Shown here: in pieces, positions 1 to 9,288 of the stretch | How the letters are laid out: each line of letters opens with the position of its first letter | Position numbering within the stretch: position 1 is the stretch's first letter | Assembly (NCBI RefSeq): GCF_000316115.1 | Contig: NZ_JH993797.1 | Coordinates: 1,474,486 to 1,538,485 of the forward strand | Origin: Leptolyngbya sp. PCC 7375 | GTDB taxonomy: Bacteria; Cyanobacteriota; Cyanobacteriia; Phormidesmidales; Phormidesmidaceae | DNA: 64,000 bases | Direction of reading: 5' to 3' | Notes under the pieces: model-generated | Seen by the model: the letters and a program-made list of their open reading frames with translations, nothing else | Database searches by the model: none | Told to the model about the DNA's origin: nothing | Made by a program: the position numbers and the translations under genes

Positions 1-77
1 GGATTTAGGATGTAGACGCCAAAGCGGCTTCTCGCAGAGTGGGCCAATTCAAGGTCAGGTCTACTTTTTGGGACATT

Positions 78-246
78 ATCTTCTAGATGCGTATACACCG
101 TAGCCTTGGTAAGGGGAACCGTCAGGGAGGGGTGTGGATAACTGGCGCAAGTGTTCGCGCACCCCTTCGTTGGTTCCCCTTGGATACGGGGAACCGTTGC
201 CGTCATAGTCGATGTTAATAATCTTCTAGATGTGTATACACCGTAG
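78..246. repeat. 26-bp direct repeat pair
   Basis: The 26-bp segment at 78–103 recurs at 221–246 with a single C/T difference; both copies contain the core GTATACACCGTAG. Between them lies a long imperfect hairpin. Its outer arms are AAGGGGAACC (111–120) and GGTTCCCCTT (172–181), and its inner arms are AGGGGTG (128–134) and CACCCCT (160–166). A third copy of GGGGAACC (188–195) could pair with 172–179 instead. No gene is supported here. The direct repeats suggest a small mobile or duplicated unit, but no transposase is attached. Confidence 0.6.
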
Positions 247-324
247 GCCAATTCTGGGGGGGCAAACTCGCAGAAGCCAAACAACTTGCTTGCATTTTAT
301 AAAGGATTGAACTGACCTACTTAA

Positions 325-515
325 GGTGTTGCGCGACAGTGAAGGTAGGCAGGTGACGCCAAGGCGGTTGTCGGGTTTCGCCCAAAGAGCGTGAGACAAG
401 GTTATCGGCGCAAGCGTTAGCTTAGCTGGGTTGTCACCAGTCGAAGAAAAAGGCACAGGTAGATCTCCTGCGAAAGAGAGCGATGACCTGTGCCGAAAGC
501 CATTCACTTATACCA
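325..515 (+). other. Structured RNA-like segment, possible group II intron 5' domain remnant
   Basis: This stretch is dense in self-complementary segments: GGTGAC (352–357) with GTCACC (433–438), and GGCACAGGT (452–460) with ACCTGTGCC (486–494) enclosing CGAAAG-type loops. The overall pattern, with a GCGCGAC start near 332 and repeated GAAAG loops, resembles domain I of cyanobacterial group II introns as I remember them. No intron-encoded reverse transcriptase and no domain V hairpin is visible nearby, so any intron is a 5' fragment. Identification is inference from fold-like features. Confidence 0.4.
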
Positions 516-2253
516 AAAGAGAGCCTATATGAACGCGAGAAAGCTGGGGTTGACCCAGACGGCATCGTCGACGATAGCCGAGATATCAGAGCGGACAGGG
601 CAACGGATTGATGCAGGCCATCACCGCGCTAACCGAGGAGCTGTCGTTGCATCATCCCGGAGCCAAGATCCCTTAGCTGGCGTCTGGGCCAGCGAGCTAG
701 AACCGATGCTACGCCAGGAACCGAGACTGAAACCAATGACGCTGTTTGAATACCTGCAAGAGCAGTATCCAGGCAAGTACCCACAGGTGCTACGCACCTT
801 ACAGAGAAGAGTGCAGCAGTGGAAAGCGCTGCACGGGCCGGCGCCGGAGGTCATGTTCGTACTGCGCCATGAACCAGGCGTCATGGGACTCTCAGACTTC
901 ACCAAACTGAAAGGGATGGAAATCACCCTCAACGGCAAGCCATTTGAGCACTTGATTTATCATTACCGGCTCGCCTACAGCGGTTGGCAGTACGCGCAGA
1001 TTATTCAGGGGGGCGAAAGCTTCATTGCCCTATCCGAAGGGTTGCAGAACGCCCTAGCTGCGGCTGGCGGTGCCCCACAAGAACATCGCACGGACAGCCT
1101 GAGCGCGGCCTACCGTAATTCAGGGGGGCATCGTATCCAGGAGCTGACGCGGTTCTACGATGACCTGTGTGAGCACTACCGGATGGTGCCAACGAGAAAC
1201 AACAAAGGCAAAGCAAACGAGAACGGATCTGTAGAAAGTCCGCACGGCCACCTGAAGAACCGTATCAAACAGGCTATCTACCTGCGCGGCAGCAGCGACT
1301 TTGCCAGTATTGCCGAGTACCAGGCGGTGATAGACAACGCCGCTGCTGGTCTCAATCGGCAGTGCGAGGCCAAGTATGAAGCAGAAAAAGCCGTCCTACA
1401 ACCGCTGCCGAAACGCCGAGTGGCCGACTACGAGATTCTCAGTGCCAAAGTCAGCTGTCACAGCACGATAGAGGTGCGCTGCATTCTCTACAGCGTGCCA
1501 TCACGACTGATAGGTCAACAGATAGAAATTCATCTCTATCATGACCGTTTAGTCGGCTACTTTGCGCGGCAGCAGGTGTTTGAGCTGTCCCGCATGCGTG
1601 TGGCTGGCAAAGGACGACGGCGGGGGCGCTGCATCGACTATCGCCATGTGATAGGTGGACTCAGGAAAAAGCCCAGAGCCTTCCTCTTCTGTCAGTGGCA
1701 GTCAGATTTGTTACCGACTGCTGAGTTTCGCCAGCTTTGGGCGCAGATGAAAGCTCAGTTTGAGCGCGACCAAGCCGCTGTACTCATGGTCGAAGCGCTC
1801 TACATTGCCGCCACCTATGACAAAGAACAAACCGTCGCCAGCTATCTTGCCGAAGCCCTATCCAAGAACCAGCTGACGTTGAGGCATCTACAGCAACAGT
1901 TTATGCCCGATGCGGTAGCCACCTTGCCGCCAATCGCAACCCAACAACACGCTCTCGATAGCTATGACCAACTCCTCAGTGGCTCAAACGACACGGACGC
2001 CAACCTCATCACAAACACCACAAACAACCAGCCCGTACCAACAGTTGAGCCGTCTGCTCAAACAGCTCAAGCTCACCAACATGCTTACCCACTGGGAAGC
2101 TACAGAGAGCCGCGCTTTGCAGCAACAATGGTCTTATGCACAGTTTTTACTCAGCTTATGTCAACAAGAGGCCGACAGACGAGCACAAATGCGGCTAGAG
2201 CGCGCAAAAAAGGAAGCTCAGCTGCCCGCCGTAAAAAGTTTGACCAACTTTGA
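490..2253 (+). CDS. istA: IS21-family transposase IstA
   Basis: This is the DDE transposase of an IS21-type insertion sequence, which cuts and joins the element ends in the presence of IstB. The N-terminus has a helix-turn-helix-like segment (KLGLTQTASS…ISERTGQRI). The catalytic triad fits Asp136 (LSDF), Asp202 (RTDSLSAA) and Glu244 (NENG), giving an intact RNase H-like core. The open frame starts at a GTG; ATG at 529 (MNARKLGL) is equally plausible and closer to related IstA N-termini as I recall them. The frame runs 290 nt into istB. The last ~95 codons (low-complexity Thr/Asn, then basic) look like readthrough past the usual IstA end, implying loss of the original stop. Confidence 0.85.
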   Translation: MPKAIHLYQKRAYMNARKLGLTQTASSTIAEISERTGQRIDAGHHRANRGAVVASSRSQDPLAGVWASELEPMLRQEPRLKPMTLFEYLQEQYPGKYPQVLRTLQRRVQQWKALHGPAPEVMFVLRHEPGVMGLSDFTKLKGMEITLNGKPFEHLIYHYRLAYSGWQYAQIIQGGESFIALSEGLQNALAAAGGAPQEHRTDSLSAAYRNSGGHRIQELTRFYDDLCEHYRMVPTRNNKGKANENGSVESPHGHLKNRIKQAIYLRGSSDFASIAEYQAVIDNAAAGLNRQCEAKYEAEKAVLQPLPKRRVADYEILSAKVSCHSTIEVRCILYSVPSRLIGQQIEIHLYHDRLVGYFARQQVFELSRMRVAGKGRRRGRCIDYRHVIGGLRKKPRAFLFCQWQSDLLPTAEFRQLWAQMKAQFERDQAAVLMVEALYIAATYDKEQTVASYLAEALSKNQLTLRHLQQQFMPDAVATLPPIATQQHALDSYDQLLSGSNDTDANLITNTTNNQPVPTVEPSAQTAQAHQHAYPLGSYREPRFAATMVLCTVFTQLMSTRGRQTSTNAARARKKGSSAARRKKFDQL

Positions 2254-2779
2254 GTTTGACCATTGCCCAAACTTCAATCCGGCCCCTCTGATGCAATTGG
2301 CCGATGACGATACCTGGCTCGATAACGCCACCAACTGCCTGTTTTTCGGCGCGTCCGGAGTTGGGAAAACTCATTTGGCTCTTGGGTTGTCGCAAGCCAT
2401 GCTAGAAGCGGGTCGGCGCATCAAGTTCTTCAGCGCACTTGCCTTAGTTCAACAGCTTCAGCAGGATAAACAACAACTGTTGCTACAGTCTAGACTAAAG
2501 AAGCTCGACCGTTTTGACCTGCTCATCCTCGACGACTTGGGCTACGTGCAAAAGTCTGAAGCCGAAACCTCCGTACTCTTCGAACTCATTGCCCACCGCT
2601 ATGAACGCAAGAGTTTGCTGATCACCGCTAATCAGCCATTCAGCAAGTGGGACAGCATCTTTCCCGATTCGATGATGACCGTGGCTGCCGTTGACCGACT
2701 GGTGCATCATGCTGTCATCTTTGAGATTAAGGCTGACAGCTATCGGCAGCAGCAGGCGGCGGCTCGCAATCAGGGATAA
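1964..2779 (+). CDS. istB: IS21-family helper ATPase IstB
   Basis: IstB is the AAA+ ATPase that partners IstA and selects target DNA. The 271-residue product has a Walker A motif GASGVGKT near residues 129–136 and a Walker B motif LLILDDLG near 185–192, with the basic RRAQMRLERAKKEA segment typical of the family upstream. Length is as expected for the family. It starts at an ATG lying inside istA in another frame, so the two genes overlap by 290 nt. The frame is uninterrupted, so the protein is probably intact even though the left end of the element was not found. Confidence 0.9.
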   Translation: MTNSSVAQTTRTPTSSQTPQTTSPYQQLSRLLKQLKLTNMLTHWEATESRALQQQWSYAQFLLSLCQQEADRRAQMRLERAKKEAQLPAVKSLTNFEFDHCPNFNPAPLMQLADDDTWLDNATNCLFFGASGVGKTHLALGLSQAMLEAGRRIKFFSALALVQQLQQDKQQLLLQSRLKKLDRFDLLILDDLGYVQKSEAETSVLFELIAHRYERKSLLITANQPFSKWDSIFPDSMMTVAAVDRLVHHAVIFEIKADSYRQQQAAARNQG

Positions 2780-2819
2780 TTGACGCACAAAATACTTGGA
2801 GATTTTAATTGCTTGACAG

Positions 2820-2889
2820 TGACCAGGCGCTGTCATTTAGATCGCGCCTGGTCATTTAGATCGCTAGCTGTCGTTTGAGGTACCAACAT
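2820..2889. repeat. IS21 right-end repeats and hairpin
   Basis: Downstream of istB, TGACCAGGCGC (2820–2830) and GCGCCTGGTCA (2844–2854) form a perfect 11-bp inverted repeat. The phrase GTCATTTAGATCGC is present twice (about 2832–2845 and 2851–2864), the multiple-terminal-repeat arrangement typical of IS21 ends. The outer terminus may be the ACA near 2887–2889, giving an inward-reading TGTTGGTACC. No matching inverted copy occurs between 1 and 529. Confidence 0.5.
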
Positions 2890-2916
2890 AAAGCGGGACG
2901 ATTTCCTCAGGAATCT

Positions 2917-2993
2917 AGAGTTCGGAAGTCGGAAGTCGGAGTTCGGAATGCCCTCCCTTTCCGACTTCCGACTTCCGACTTCCGACTTCAGTC
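2917..2993. repeat. Inverted heptamer arrays (CGGAAGT type)
   Basis: A run of GGAAGTC-type heptamers (about 2919–2948) faces a longer run of CTTCCGA heptamers (about 2959–2993), separated by a short CCCTCCC spacer, so the two halves can fold into a long hairpin. Short tandem heptamers are common in cyanobacterial intergenic DNA. The remainder of 2994–3249 shows no gene or clear signal. Confidence 0.75.
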
Positions 2994-3249
2994 CTAGCCA
3001 AGATTTCCCGGCTTAAATTGATACCCGTCGTTTGCTTTGATAGTCTCAGCATGAGACCAGTTAGTCTCTATTAAGTGTCAGTCAGCTCGCCAACCCGACT
3101 GTCGCGTCACGTCTACCCCCCTTGACATCTAACATTAAGGCGCTGGCGCTTAAATAATCACCCCATTACCCCATCACTCATCCACCCATCGACAGCCCCA
3201 ACCTGGGTCCTTATTTTTGTGCAGTACCCTAAGTTAGCCCTGCATCACC

Positions 3250-3897
3250 TTAGGGCTGATCCCATTGCAAATACCCACCAATACGAACAATAAAATCATC
3301 GTAGTCATAATCGGCATTTTCCGCCCCAACCAGGAGTGCACCCGAATCCTCCCAGCGCAGCAACAGACCCCCATCGATAACATCCCCTATTGGCCCATCA
3401 AATCGAGCATACTGACGATTGCCAGCATTTTGACGGGTGGTTGAATATAAAATGCCGGCAGGTTGACCGTTGAATGAAGACTCTAAGTAAAAGCTATACT
3501 CGGTATTCGCTGTTAATCGAAACTCTGCTAGAGGTCGAGGCACGGTCACACCAGGAGTTCCCTGGAAATCATCCCGGTTGTTCACACCGGCATCATCTTG
3601 GTAATCCGAGGGTTTATTTACAGGTTGCGGCACATCGGACCCTTTAACTTCACTGTAGATGGGGAACTTTTCACCCGTTTGTAAATTGATAATGCCAAAC
3701 GTAGATTGATAACTACCGTTGGATTCTAAAAACTCAAATTCAACAATAGTGTCTACATCTAGCCGGATGCCTTGATTGCCAAAACTTTCCTGAGCTTGCG
3801 TAGCGGTCGACGACAACCCCAATGTAGCCGCTGTTGTTAGCAAACCCACAGCTACATGGCGTCCATATTGAGCCATAAAATCAAAAAAATTGCCCAT
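3250..3897 (-). CDS. Secreted protein with acidic C-terminal motif (DUF4114-like?)
   Basis: The 215-residue protein has an N-terminal signal peptide: the hydrophobic stretch HVAVGLLTTAATLGLSSTA, with cleavage likely after TQAQ around residue 36. The mature part is beta-rich and Asp/Gly/Asn-rich. The C-terminal segment ENADYDYDDFIVRIGG resembles the D-x-D-(F/Y)-N/D-D motif of DUF4114-type calcium-binding modules, but the match is tentative. The start is supported by AAGGA 9 nt upstream of the ATG. It is the last gene of a three-gene minus-strand cluster (68 bp after the 176-residue protein). Likely periplasmic or extracellular; function unknown. Confidence 0.7.
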   Translation of the reverse strand: MGNFFDFMAQYGRHVAVGLLTTAATLGLSSTATQAQESFGNQGIRLDVDTIVEFEFLESNGSYQSTFGIINLQTGEKFPIYSEVKGSDVPQPVNKPSDYQDDAGVNNRDDFQGTPGVTVPRPLAEFRLTANTEYSFYLESSFNGQPAGILYSTTRQNAGNRQYARFDGPIGDVIDGGLLLRWEDSGALLVGAENADYDYDDFIVRIGGYLQWDQP

Positions 3898-3965
3898 CTT
3901 TGGATTATCCTTCTGAGAAGTTTATATGCATCTTATTTGGGTAATCGTTGCAGCCTTACTACCAC

Positions 3966-4496
3966 TCACCACAATCTTTGATCCACTGTGTTGGATTGTG
4001 GACGAGCTTGTTTGTATTGGTTTAAAGACTGTTGAGCGGATTGAACTAAGCGACTAAACTCCTCACAGGCTAGAGAAACTGGCTGGATACTAGAGCCTGG
4101 ATCACGGGCAAACCGCCGAGTGCCGCTGTTCACTTGAGCAGAACATCCTTGAACGGCCTGCCTTAATTTGTCAGACAAATTAGCATCTTTATCAATGCCC
4201 AACTCTTCACCATAGGTGTCAAAAAAGTCTTCAAATAATTCAGCCAAGCTAACAAACTCTCCATTGGCATTTCTAAAAATTTGTTCTCCACCAACAGCCG
4301 TATTATCCGATTGGTTAGTGCCGGTAGTATCCGATAGATTAGGGCCAGTGGTATCCGACAAATTGGGGCCAGTCACATCTGATTGATTCTGGGCTAATCC
4401 AACTGAGGGACTACAGATAATTGCGCTTGCTGCCACACCGGCTAACAAAAGCTGCCAAAGGGAACTCATTGATGTTGACTGTTTCAGGAATAGCAT
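3966..4496 (-). CDS. Secreted protein with SDTTGPNL repeats
   Basis: The 176-residue product carries a signal peptide (LWQLLLAGVAASAIICSPSVGLAQ; cleavage near residue 36). Next come about four imperfect copies of an (Q/L)SD-T-TGPN octapeptide, then an alpha-helical region (LAELFEDFFDTYGEELGI…LRQAVQGC). Two cysteines follow (GCSAQV and LACEEF) that could form a disulfide in the periplasm. I do not recognise the family. It sits 31 bp after the barrel-like gene and 68 bp before the 215-residue protein, so the three are probably co-transcribed. The start could also be the internal Met at residue 10, which gives a cleaner signal peptide. Confidence 0.7.
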   Translation of the reverse strand: MLFLKQSTSMSSLWQLLLAGVAASAIICSPSVGLAQNQSDVTGPNLSDTTGPNLSDTTGTNQSDNTAVGGEQIFRNANGEFVSLAELFEDFFDTYGEELGIDKDANLSDKLRQAVQGCSAQVNSGTRRFARDPGSSIQPVSLACEEFSRLVQSAQQSLNQYKQARPQSNTVDQRLW

Positions 4497-4527
4497 GTTG
4501 ATTTCGTGCCTCTATAGTTCTCTTTAT

Positions 4528-5898
4528 TTAAAGTTGAAATGACAAGCCAGCACCCATGACAAATCGCCCCCCATCCCCCGCTCCGGTAATGTCTCGAACA
4601 GCCGGTAGAAGGACAATTGGAATATCTTTAAAGGGTGTAATGGACAGTCCTACAGCTAAATCTTGTCCGGTCCATTCCACAATGGCACTGACGGGTTCTG
4701 CCACGCGCACAGCTGCGCTACCAAAGACGCCAACACTATCGCGATCGTCAAAAACGTCGTCTTCTGTGCGAAAACGACCGTTGCCGACACCAGCCGTTAA
4801 GGCGATGCGACTAAACGGCTGGGTAATGCTTTCACGGGTACGAATCAGGTGGGAAACAGAGCCATAAATTGAGTCTTCAAAGTCAACAAATCCAGTAGTG
4901 GCAAAGCCTTCCCAGCCTAGCGCCACTGACCAATCATCGGCTAATCGCTTATGGAGCTTGGCATTAAAACCACCAGTGCCAAAATCTCGACTGCCACCAA
5001 AACTAGCCACGGTATAGGATAGCTGCACACCGATGTTTTCACGAGCATCACCCAAACCGACGCCGACGACTAATCCCCCGTCGTCTTGGTTAGCAAAACG
5101 AGTTCTTTCTTGATAGCCAACGCCAATAAACCCTGTAAAGTTATCCGCACCAAAACCGGAGGGGTTAGAAATTGTAATCGCTGGAGAACTGCGATATGGA
5201 GTAGGGATATCTGCATTGGATGGTGCCCCTTCAAGTAATTGCTCAATAACTTTCTGCTCCTGGGACCTTGGCGTCACAATGGGAGGTTCAAGCGGCAATT
5301 GGGCAATTTCAAGGGAGCTATCTAAGTCAAACTCTACATTTTCATCCGAAACAACCGCATCTTCGACTCCACTACGGTCAACGGCGTCAGTATTGAATAC
5401 ATCAATCGTTAGTACCTCTACAGGCGTTTGTTCCGCAGGAACTGTTGCAACAGCGATTTCTATAGCACCCTCACTATCTGCTAACGCTGATGCTGTATCT
5501 TCTGATATGTCTTCTAATATGTCTTCTGGCAACAGAGAGTTGTCAGCAGGTAAATCACGGGTGGTTGTATCCACCAGGTGCTGTAATCTAGCGGCTCTGC
5601 TATCTTCTATTGTTGCCTGTGCTGAAATATCTTCATTGCCTGTGATGGCAACTGATTGAGAGGCAAATGCTGGCTGTACTTCATGATCAGGCTGAATGCT
5701 TTGGGCATGGAGGGTTGCACCAGAAACATCCTCAGAATCTGATTGCTGAGTAACGGTTAAATCCGGAACATCGTCACCGGACGTATTATCAGCATCAACA
5801 TTGATCTCTGCGGCCTTACTATAACCTAAATTCGCTGAAGAATAGGTTGTAAGTAGCGTTAAACAGCTGAGCAGGGCTTTACTTTGGGGCTTGGACAC
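4528..5898 (-). CDS. Putative outer-membrane beta-barrel protein
   Basis: The open frame extends to a TTG at 5997, but a GTG at 5898, with GAGAAC about 10 nt upstream, begins a proper signal sequence (SKPQSKALLSCLTLLTTYSS) and gives 456 residues, so I prefer it. After a long acidic, low-complexity region (about 200 residues, rich in Asp, Glu, Ser, Thr) comes a conserved-looking segment (SSPAITISNPSGFGADNF). It is followed by alternating amphipathic strands (FTGFIGVGYQERTRF, GLVVGVGLGDARENIG…) to the C-terminal GAGLSFQL. That C-terminal half looks like an 8–12-strand barrel. First gene of the three-gene cluster. Probably outer-membrane located; no function assigned. Confidence 0.65.
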   Translation of the reverse strand: MSKPQSKALLSCLTLLTTYSSANLGYSKAAEINVDADNTSGDDVPDLTVTQQSDSEDVSGATLHAQSIQPDHEVQPAFASQSVAITGNEDISAQATIEDSRAARLQHLVDTTTRDLPADNSLLPEDILEDISEDTASALADSEGAIEIAVATVPAEQTPVEVLTIDVFNTDAVDRSGVEDAVVSDENVEFDLDSSLEIAQLPLEPPIVTPRSQEQKVIEQLLEGAPSNADIPTPYRSSPAITISNPSGFGADNFTGFIGVGYQERTRFANQDDGGLVVGVGLGDARENIGVQLSYTVASFGGSRDFGTGGFNAKLHKRLADDWSVALGWEGFATTGFVDFEDSIYGSVSHLIRTRESITQPFSRIALTAGVGNGRFRTEDDVFDDRDSVGVFGSAAVRVAEPVSAIVEWTGQDLAVGLSITPFKDIPIVLLPAVRDITGAGDGGRFVMGAGLSFQL

Positions 5899-5997
5899 AA
5901 TTTTAGTTCTCGAGCAAATATATGTGTAATGTTCAAAGCATGACAGTAGACACCCAATCGTTGAATCAGACGTATTTTCTTTGAAATTTTCAGACAA

Positions 5998-6560
5998 AGG
6001 CCTGGAAGGTCGGGATAGTTCTCAATAATCCTTTGTGAATAAAAACGGATGCTTTACTAAAAAACACAAGCGTAAGAGAGAAATATTCTTTCCTACGCCC
6101 ATACAGCGATGGCTAGAACGATGGTGCCTATTGTTAGGGATGAAAAGCTAATTATTTAAGTCGGCCAGTGTCATTTTCTATGCCAGGTATAGCCCAGCTG
6201 ATAATGTGCTCTAGAGCCATGTATCTCTACAGAAGTTCACATTGTTCGATGGTTTTATGATTTTTGTCGAAAAGTTCAAAATTATAGCAACCAAAATCAT
6301 GATTGTGGTGGTGCCAAGACTGAAATTAAAAACTGGCTACATTCCCTTAACTAAATCAAAACGTTAATGGCTATGATTCAACCAATGTTGTGATGTCCCT
6401 GATTAGGTTGAACAGGGTATCGATAAGCTAAACGGGTGCAGATCTTCAGCATTTGGCTTTTCAGTAATCAAGTTTGCATAATTAAGCAACTCAATATTGA
6501 TTAGCCTGGCCGAGACGGGTGCAGATCTTCAGCATTTGGCTTTTCACATAAAGAATCTAA
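5998..6560. other. Intergenic region between divergent genes
   Basis: AT-rich DNA between the minus-strand secreted-protein cluster and the plus-strand PEP-CTERM gene, so it should hold promoters for both. No ORF with a convincing start is seen. Its right end contains the 32-bp direct repeat listed separately. Confidence 0.6.
6432..6546 (+). repeat. 32-bp perfect direct repeat upstream of PEP-CTERM gene
   Basis: The 32-bp sequence at 6432–6463 (core GTGCAGATCTTCAGCATTTG) recurs without mismatch at 6515–6546, an 83-bp offset; the second copy ends 14 bp before the ATG of the PEP-CTERM gene. Either a segmental duplication of the promoter-proximal region or a tandem regulatory site. Confidence 0.85.
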
Positions 6561-7403
6561 ATGATTTATAAGGCTTTCGCGCTGGGCACATTTGCGACTC
6601 TAGCATCCGTTGCTCCTGGCAATATTGCACTTGCCAATGATTTTGACGATGACGCTCTCTTAATCTTTGGTGAGACCACCATTGGCGACATTACTGCCAA
6701 AACCACCCAAGGGATAAACCCTGGTGATAGCGCTGGTAAATTAGGCGCATTCTCTGATTTTTATGACGACAATACAACAACTATCGATTTCAATTCAGCT
6801 GCTACACAAGTAGGAGACAATAGCTACAGCTTTGGTAGCGACTTGATTACCTACACATTTGAAAGCAGCATTAGTACCACGTCAGGTGACCGTACAGGAA
6901 TTTACAATAGTGGCATTTACAATGACCGCTGGGCTCCCACCGGTGCCAATGGCGAAAAAAATGTATCGGATTATCTAGCGGTTTTCCAAGGTAACTCAGT
7001 GACGATCGACCTTGCCAAAGAACTCAATTACTTTGGCATGAATTGGGGGTCTTTAAGTGAGGGCAACCAGCTATCATTCTTCAATAATGGTACAAAAATC
7101 AGCGCCTTCACTGCCAGTGACATTGATCCTATCCTGCCCATAAAAGCTGGCCACCAATTGAATCAGGGCAATGGCTATGTCCACTTTTATACCAATACAA
7201 CAGGAAGCACCTTTAACCAAATTGTTATTTCTCAAACCCAACTAAGTGGCTTTGAAACGGATAATCATTCCTTCCGGGTGAGTAACAATGTGACTGACAT
7301 CGACAATCCTCCAACGCCTGAAACTGTTCCTGAATCTAGTACTTTAGTTGGTTTAGCAGTGGTTGGAGCGTTTATACTTCGGTGTAGATTTTCCCGTGCT
7401 TAA
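6561..7403 (+). CDS. PEP-CTERM sorting-signal protein (paralog 1)
   Basis: The 280-residue protein has a signal peptide (KAFALGTFATLASVAPGNIALA) and a C-terminal PEP-CTERM tripartite signal: VPESST, a hydrophobic helix (LVGLAVVGAFIL) and a basic tail (RCRFSRA). That marks it for export and processing by an exosortase-type protease, probably ending at the cell surface or in the exopolysaccharide. The body is a beta-rich domain with the signatures GAFSDFY, WAPTGANGEKN, SDYLAVFQGNSVT and LNYFGMNWGSLS, shared almost word for word with the gene at 9289–10155. No exosortase lies in the window. The ATG at 6561 has only a weak upstream purine stretch. Confidence 0.85.
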   Translation: MIYKAFALGTFATLASVAPGNIALANDFDDDALLIFGETTIGDITAKTTQGINPGDSAGKLGAFSDFYDDNTTTIDFNSAATQVGDNSYSFGSDLITYTFESSISTTSGDRTGIYNSGIYNDRWAPTGANGEKNVSDYLAVFQGNSVTIDLAKELNYFGMNWGSLSEGNQLSFFNNGTKISAFTASDIDPILPIKAGHQLNQGNGYVHFYTNTTGSTFNQIVISQTQLSGFETDNHSFRVSNNVTDIDNPPTPETVPESSTLVGLAVVGAFILRCRFSRA

Positions 7404-7612
7404 TTAGCCTGACCAGCCGAAAAATAAAATCATAATCAACAAAAGATAACCCGTTTCGAAGAGCTGTTAGGAGATTATTTATCTTCTAACCAACAGGTTC
7501 ATCTCATTAAAACAACAGCCTACATGGCAAATCCAACATTGGCACTCAATGGCTGCGATAGGCAACAGCGTTGCCATTAAGTGTTTTGCCTCTTATTCAC
7601 AGGAGTAATCCC

Positions 7613-7783
7613 ATGCCAGTGTTTAACCATGGTGAGATTCTTTCAAGTTTGTTCACCTGGCTAAAGTTAGGTGTGTCTTTAGCCTGTTTGGTCTTGTTAA
7701 TCACAAAGCTGATCGATGTTTGGGAAGATACTCAAACATCATCAGAGTTTCAGAATCGGACAGAAGACGTCGTCCGATATTAA
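7613..7783 (+). CDS. Small single-pass membrane protein
   Basis: A 56-residue protein beginning at an ATG preceded by AGGAG (7601–7605), which decides this start over the upstream in-frame TTG at 7571. The centre is one hydrophobic helix (LGVSLACLVLLITKLI), followed by an acidic/polar tail. No family recognised. The stop codon lies in a 28-bp tandem duplication, so the present C-terminus (TEDVVRY) may be recent. Confidence 0.5.
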   Translation: MPVFNHGEILSSLFTWLKLGVSLACLVLLITKLIDVWEDTQTSSEFQNRTEDVVRY

Positions 7784-7809
7784 TCGGACAGAAGACGTCG
7801 TCCGATATT
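7754..7809 (+). repeat. 28-bp perfect tandem duplication with internal hairpin
   Basis: Two identical 28-bp units, 7754–7781 and 7782–7809, each carry the inverted repeat ATCGGAC…GTCCGAT. The TAA stop of the small membrane protein spans the junction. Each unit can form a hairpin and the second is followed by a run of A, so on the minus strand a U-free stem is expected; terminator function is uncertain. Confidence 0.85.
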
Positions 7810-7863
7810 AAAAAAATGGGGCATCCACTTAAACCGGGAAAGCGCGGCTGGGTGGTGAATCGG

Positions 7864-7922
7864 GAGTCAGAATTCAGAAGTCAGTGAGACCCTGTATTTT
7901 GACCCCTGACTCCTGACTTCTA
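7864..7922. repeat. Inverted heptamer-type repeat between convergent genes
   Basis: A left arm built of GAGTCAG/AATTCAG/AAGTCAG-type units faces a right arm CTGACTCCTGACTTCT, able to form an imperfect hairpin between the small membrane protein and the 3' end of ilvC. Same class as the array at 2917–2993. Confidence 0.6.
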
Positions 7923-7960
7923 TCCTCGGGAAAACATCCCCCCGCCTTGATCAGTCGTTT

Positions 7961-9007
<1,047 letters not shown>

Positions 9008-9211
9008 TCAGCGCCGGCATTCTGAATCAGTAGTGCAGCCTTTCATCGTACCAAACCACCTGCCACTGATATATCCATTCACATAAGTCTTTAGAAGATG
9101 CGTCAGTCGCTGACACATGATGTCTACAGGCTTTACTTGAGAACTAATTTATAGCTTGGCGTAGCCTCTCCTTTGTAGATATGCATGGAGCAGGTTGCTT
9201 ATAAACCTAAA

Positions 9212-9248
9212 AACCTGTGTGGCTTTGAATATCAAAGCCACACAGGTT
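9212..9248 (-). terminator. Rho-independent terminator of PEP-CTERM paralog 2
   Basis: A perfect 16-bp stem (9212–9227 with 9233–9248) and a 5-nt loop. Read on the minus strand it is followed by TTTTT, placing it about 40 bp beyond the stop of the gene at 9289–10155. Confidence 0.85.
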
Positions 9249-9288
9249 AATCAATCGATAAAAATCTATGAGATGCTGATCAAAACAC

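Noticed and set aside
226..507. 93-codon minus-strand frame over the structured segment
   Set aside because: It lies over the possible intron RNA and has no domain or RBS; probably a fortuitous frame.
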